Source of the DNA: Chamaelirium japonicum | Taxonomy: Eukaryota > Streptophyta > Magnoliopsida > Liliales > Melanthiaceae | DNA: 64,000 nt | Reading direction: 5' to 3' | Assembly: GCA_947650365.1 (NCBI GenBank) | Contig: CANTAL010000002.1 | Span: forward strand, 2,115,501 to 2,179,500 | Part shown: piece after piece, positions 62,144 to 64,000 of the stretch | How the letters are laid out: each line of letters begins with the position of its first letter | How positions within the stretch are numbered: position 1 is the first letter of the stretch | Made by a program: the position numbers and the translations under genes | The notes under the pieces: generated by a model | The model's input: only the letters and a program-made list of their open reading frames with translations | Databases searched by the model: none | What the model was told of the DNA's origin: nothing

Positions 62144-64000
62144 GAATGAATTAGAATGGATCGTATGAATGAATTAGAATGGATCGTGCGAATGAATTAG
62201 AATGGATCGTACGAATGAAATAGAATGGATTCGCACGAATGTATCCATTCTAATTCATTCGTACGATCCATTCTAATTCATTCGTACAATCCATTCTAAT
62301 TCATTCGCATGATCCATTCGCATTCACTCAAACGATCCATTCTAATTCATTCGCACGATCCATTCTAATTCATTCGTACGATCCATTCTAATTCATTCGC
62401 ACGATCCATTCTAATTCATTCATACGATCCATTCTAATTCATTCATATGATCCATTCTAATTCATTTGCACGAATGTATCCATTCTAACTCATTCGTACG
62501 AATGAAATAGAATAGATCGTACGAATGAATTAGAATGGATCGTATGAATGAATTAGAATCGATCGTACGAATGAGTAAGAATGGATCGTACGAATGAATT
62601 AGAATGGATTGAATTAGAATGAATCGTACGAATGAATTAGAATGGATCGTACGAATGAATTAGAATGGATCGTGCGAATGAATTAGAATGGGTCGTACGA
62701 ATGAATTAGAATGGATACACGATCCAGATTTATTCTAATTCATTCGCACAATCTATTCTCATACGATCCATTCTAATTCATTCGCACGAATGTATCCATT
62801 CTAATTCATTCGTACGATCCATTCTAATCCATTTGTACGAATGTATCCACTCTAATTCATTCATATGATCCATTCTAATTCATTCGCACGAATGTATCCA
62901 TTCCAATTCATTCGTACGATCCATTCTAATTCATTCGCACAATCTATTCTAATTCATTCGTACGATCAATTCTAATTCATTAGCATGATCCATTCTAATT
63001 CATTCGTACGATCTATTCTATTTCATTCGTACAATCCATTCTAATTCATTCGTACTATCCATTCTAATTCCATCGTACGATCTATTCTAATTCATTCATA
63101 CGATCCATTCTAATTCATTTGCACGATCCATTCTAATTCATGCATACGATCCATTCTAATTCATTACTACGATCCATTCTAATTCATTCGTACGATCCAT
63201 TCTAATTCCGTCGTATGATCCATTCTAATTTATTCGCACGATCCATTCTAATTCATTCGTACGATCCATTCTATTTCATTCGTACGATCCATGCTAATTC
63301 ATTCGCACAATCTATTCTAATTCATTTATACGATCCATTCTAATTTATTCGTACGATCCATTCTAATTCATTCGCACGATCCATTCTAATTCATTCGTAC
63401 GATCCATTCTATTTCATTCGTACGATCCATTCTATTTTGTTCGTACGATCCATTCTTACTCATTTGTACGATCCATCATTCGTGCGATACCTTCGTGCAA
63501 ATGAATTAGGATGGATCGTACGAATGAGTAAGAATGGATCGTACGAATGAAATAGAATGGATCGTATGAATGAATTAGAATGGATCGTACGAATGAGTAA
63601 GAATTGATCGTGCGAATAAATTAGAATGGATCGTATGAATGAATTAGAATGGATCGTGCGAATGAATTAGAATATGGATCGTACGAAGGAATTAGAATGG
63701 ATCGTACAAATGAATTCGAATGTATCCTTTCTAATTCATTCGTATGAACCATTCTAATTCCTTCGTATGATCCATTCTAATTCATTCGCACGATCTATTC
63801 TAATTCATTCGCACAATCTATTCTAATTCATTCGTACGATCCATTCTAATTCATTCGTACGATCCATTCTAATTCATTCGCACGCTATTCTAATTCATTC
63901 GCACGCTATTCTAATTCATTCGTACGATCGATTCTAATTCATTCGTACGATCCATTCTAATTCATTCGTACGATCCATTCTTATTCATTCGTACGATCCA

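Larger units (their letters stand above)
1..64000. repeat. 23-bp satellite array filling the window, both orientations
   Basis: Every line of the window is made of variants of one 23-bp unit with core GAATTAGAATGG and spacer ATCGTACGAAT, or the reverse complement. At 23 bp per unit this is roughly 2,700 units. The consensus has 9 A, 6 T, 6 G and 2 C in F orientation. Frequent point variants are GAAATAG, GAGTAAG, GAAGGAATTAG and GAATAAATT for the GAATGAATTAG part, and CGTGCG, CGTATG, CATACG and TGTACG for the CGTACG part. No unrelated sequence above about 25 bp was found, and neither edge shows an array end. The absence of any gene in 64 kb argues for eukaryotic heterochromatin. The satellite family is not one I recognise; it could be centromeric, pericentromeric, subtelomeric or on a sex or B chromosome. 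Confidence 0.98.
60561..64000. repeat. Mixed satellite to the window end
   Basis: Blocks: F to 61089, R to 61595, F to 62234, R to 62497, F to 62718, R to about 63480, F to 63722, R to 64000. Around 63470-63490 an irregular junction, CATCATTCGTGCGATACC, joins R to F. The 63890-63910 stretch has two shortened units (CGCACGCTATTC) that have lost the GATCC part. The array continues past the edge. Confidence 0.9.

Noticed and set aside
1..64000. CRISPR array (short regular repeats)
   Set aside because: There are no unique spacers; the units are contiguous and vary among themselves, and orientation flips throughout.
1..64000. Human-type satellite II/III (GGAAT repeats)
   Set aside because: GGAAT and GAATG strings occur, but the period is 23 bp with CGTACG spacers, not a 5-bp repeat.
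1..64000. Telomere repeat or CENP-B box
   Set aside because: There are no TTAGGG, TTTAGGG or TTAGG runs, and no candidate with the G-rich half of a CENP-B box; runs of three G are almost absent.
1..64000. Transposon termini, target-site duplications, tRNA or rRNA genes
   Set aside because: No stretch departs from the satellite long enough to hold one, and no cloverleaf or rRNA-like segment is visible.

Overview
The whole 64 kb window is one satellite DNA array. I find no protein gene, no RNA gene, no transposon and no unique sequence longer than about 25 bp. The building block is an AT-rich unit of 23 bp (8 G+C of 23; an exact copy lies at 62121-62143). Its core is GAATTAGAATGG, followed by the near-palindromic spacer ATCGTACGAAT. 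The array continues past both window edges, so its true size exceeds 64 kb. A gene-free satellite of this size points to nuclear heterochromatin of a eukaryote (pericentromere, centromere, subtelomere, sex or B chromosome). I do not recognise the satellite and cannot name the lineage.

The array is not a simple head-to-tail satellite. The unit flips orientation roughly 115-120 times, giving blocks from about 30 bp to 4 kb, with about half the DNA in each orientation. I call GAATTAGAATGG on the given strand 'F' and CCATTCTAATTC 'R'. F is purine-rich with G>C, so GC skew alone should show the blocks. The junctions fall into about a dozen recurring sequence classes. Several classes occur both as a sequence and as its reverse complement, so junction-carrying segments were themselves copied and inverted.

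Layout. 1-13.7 kb: mainly F with short R blocks, and local duplications of 258 bp, about 0.8 kb, 414 bp and 419 bp. 13.7-25.7 kb: mainly R, with a 3.5-3.7 kb higher-order repeat (two full copies and a partial). 25.7-30.3 kb: a long R block with a 1.45 kb tandem duplication. 30.3-37.7 kb: mixed. 37.7-43.9 kb: mainly F, with a 524 bp higher-order repeat kept in exact register and a pair of repeats 1968 bp apart. 43.9-58.75 kb: a 4.42 kb higher-order repeat, three copies, each a fixed succession of 16 orientation blocks. 58.75-64 kb: the array folds back on itself and then returns to mixed blocks.

The most notable structure is in 44.7-60.6 kb. Each 4.42 kb copy carries a near-perfect palindrome of about 0.8 kb centred on TTCTAATTAGAA (centres 45236, 49656, 54890). 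The last copy runs into a palindrome of about 5.1 kb (about 55430-60560) whose arms match through four mirrored orientation junctions. If this is not an assembly product, it is a palindromic higher-order satellite. All open frames (longest 79 codons) are by-products: 23 bp is not a multiple of 3, so one cycle through the three frames takes 69 bp and yields a 23-residue repeated peptide with no sign of being a gene.
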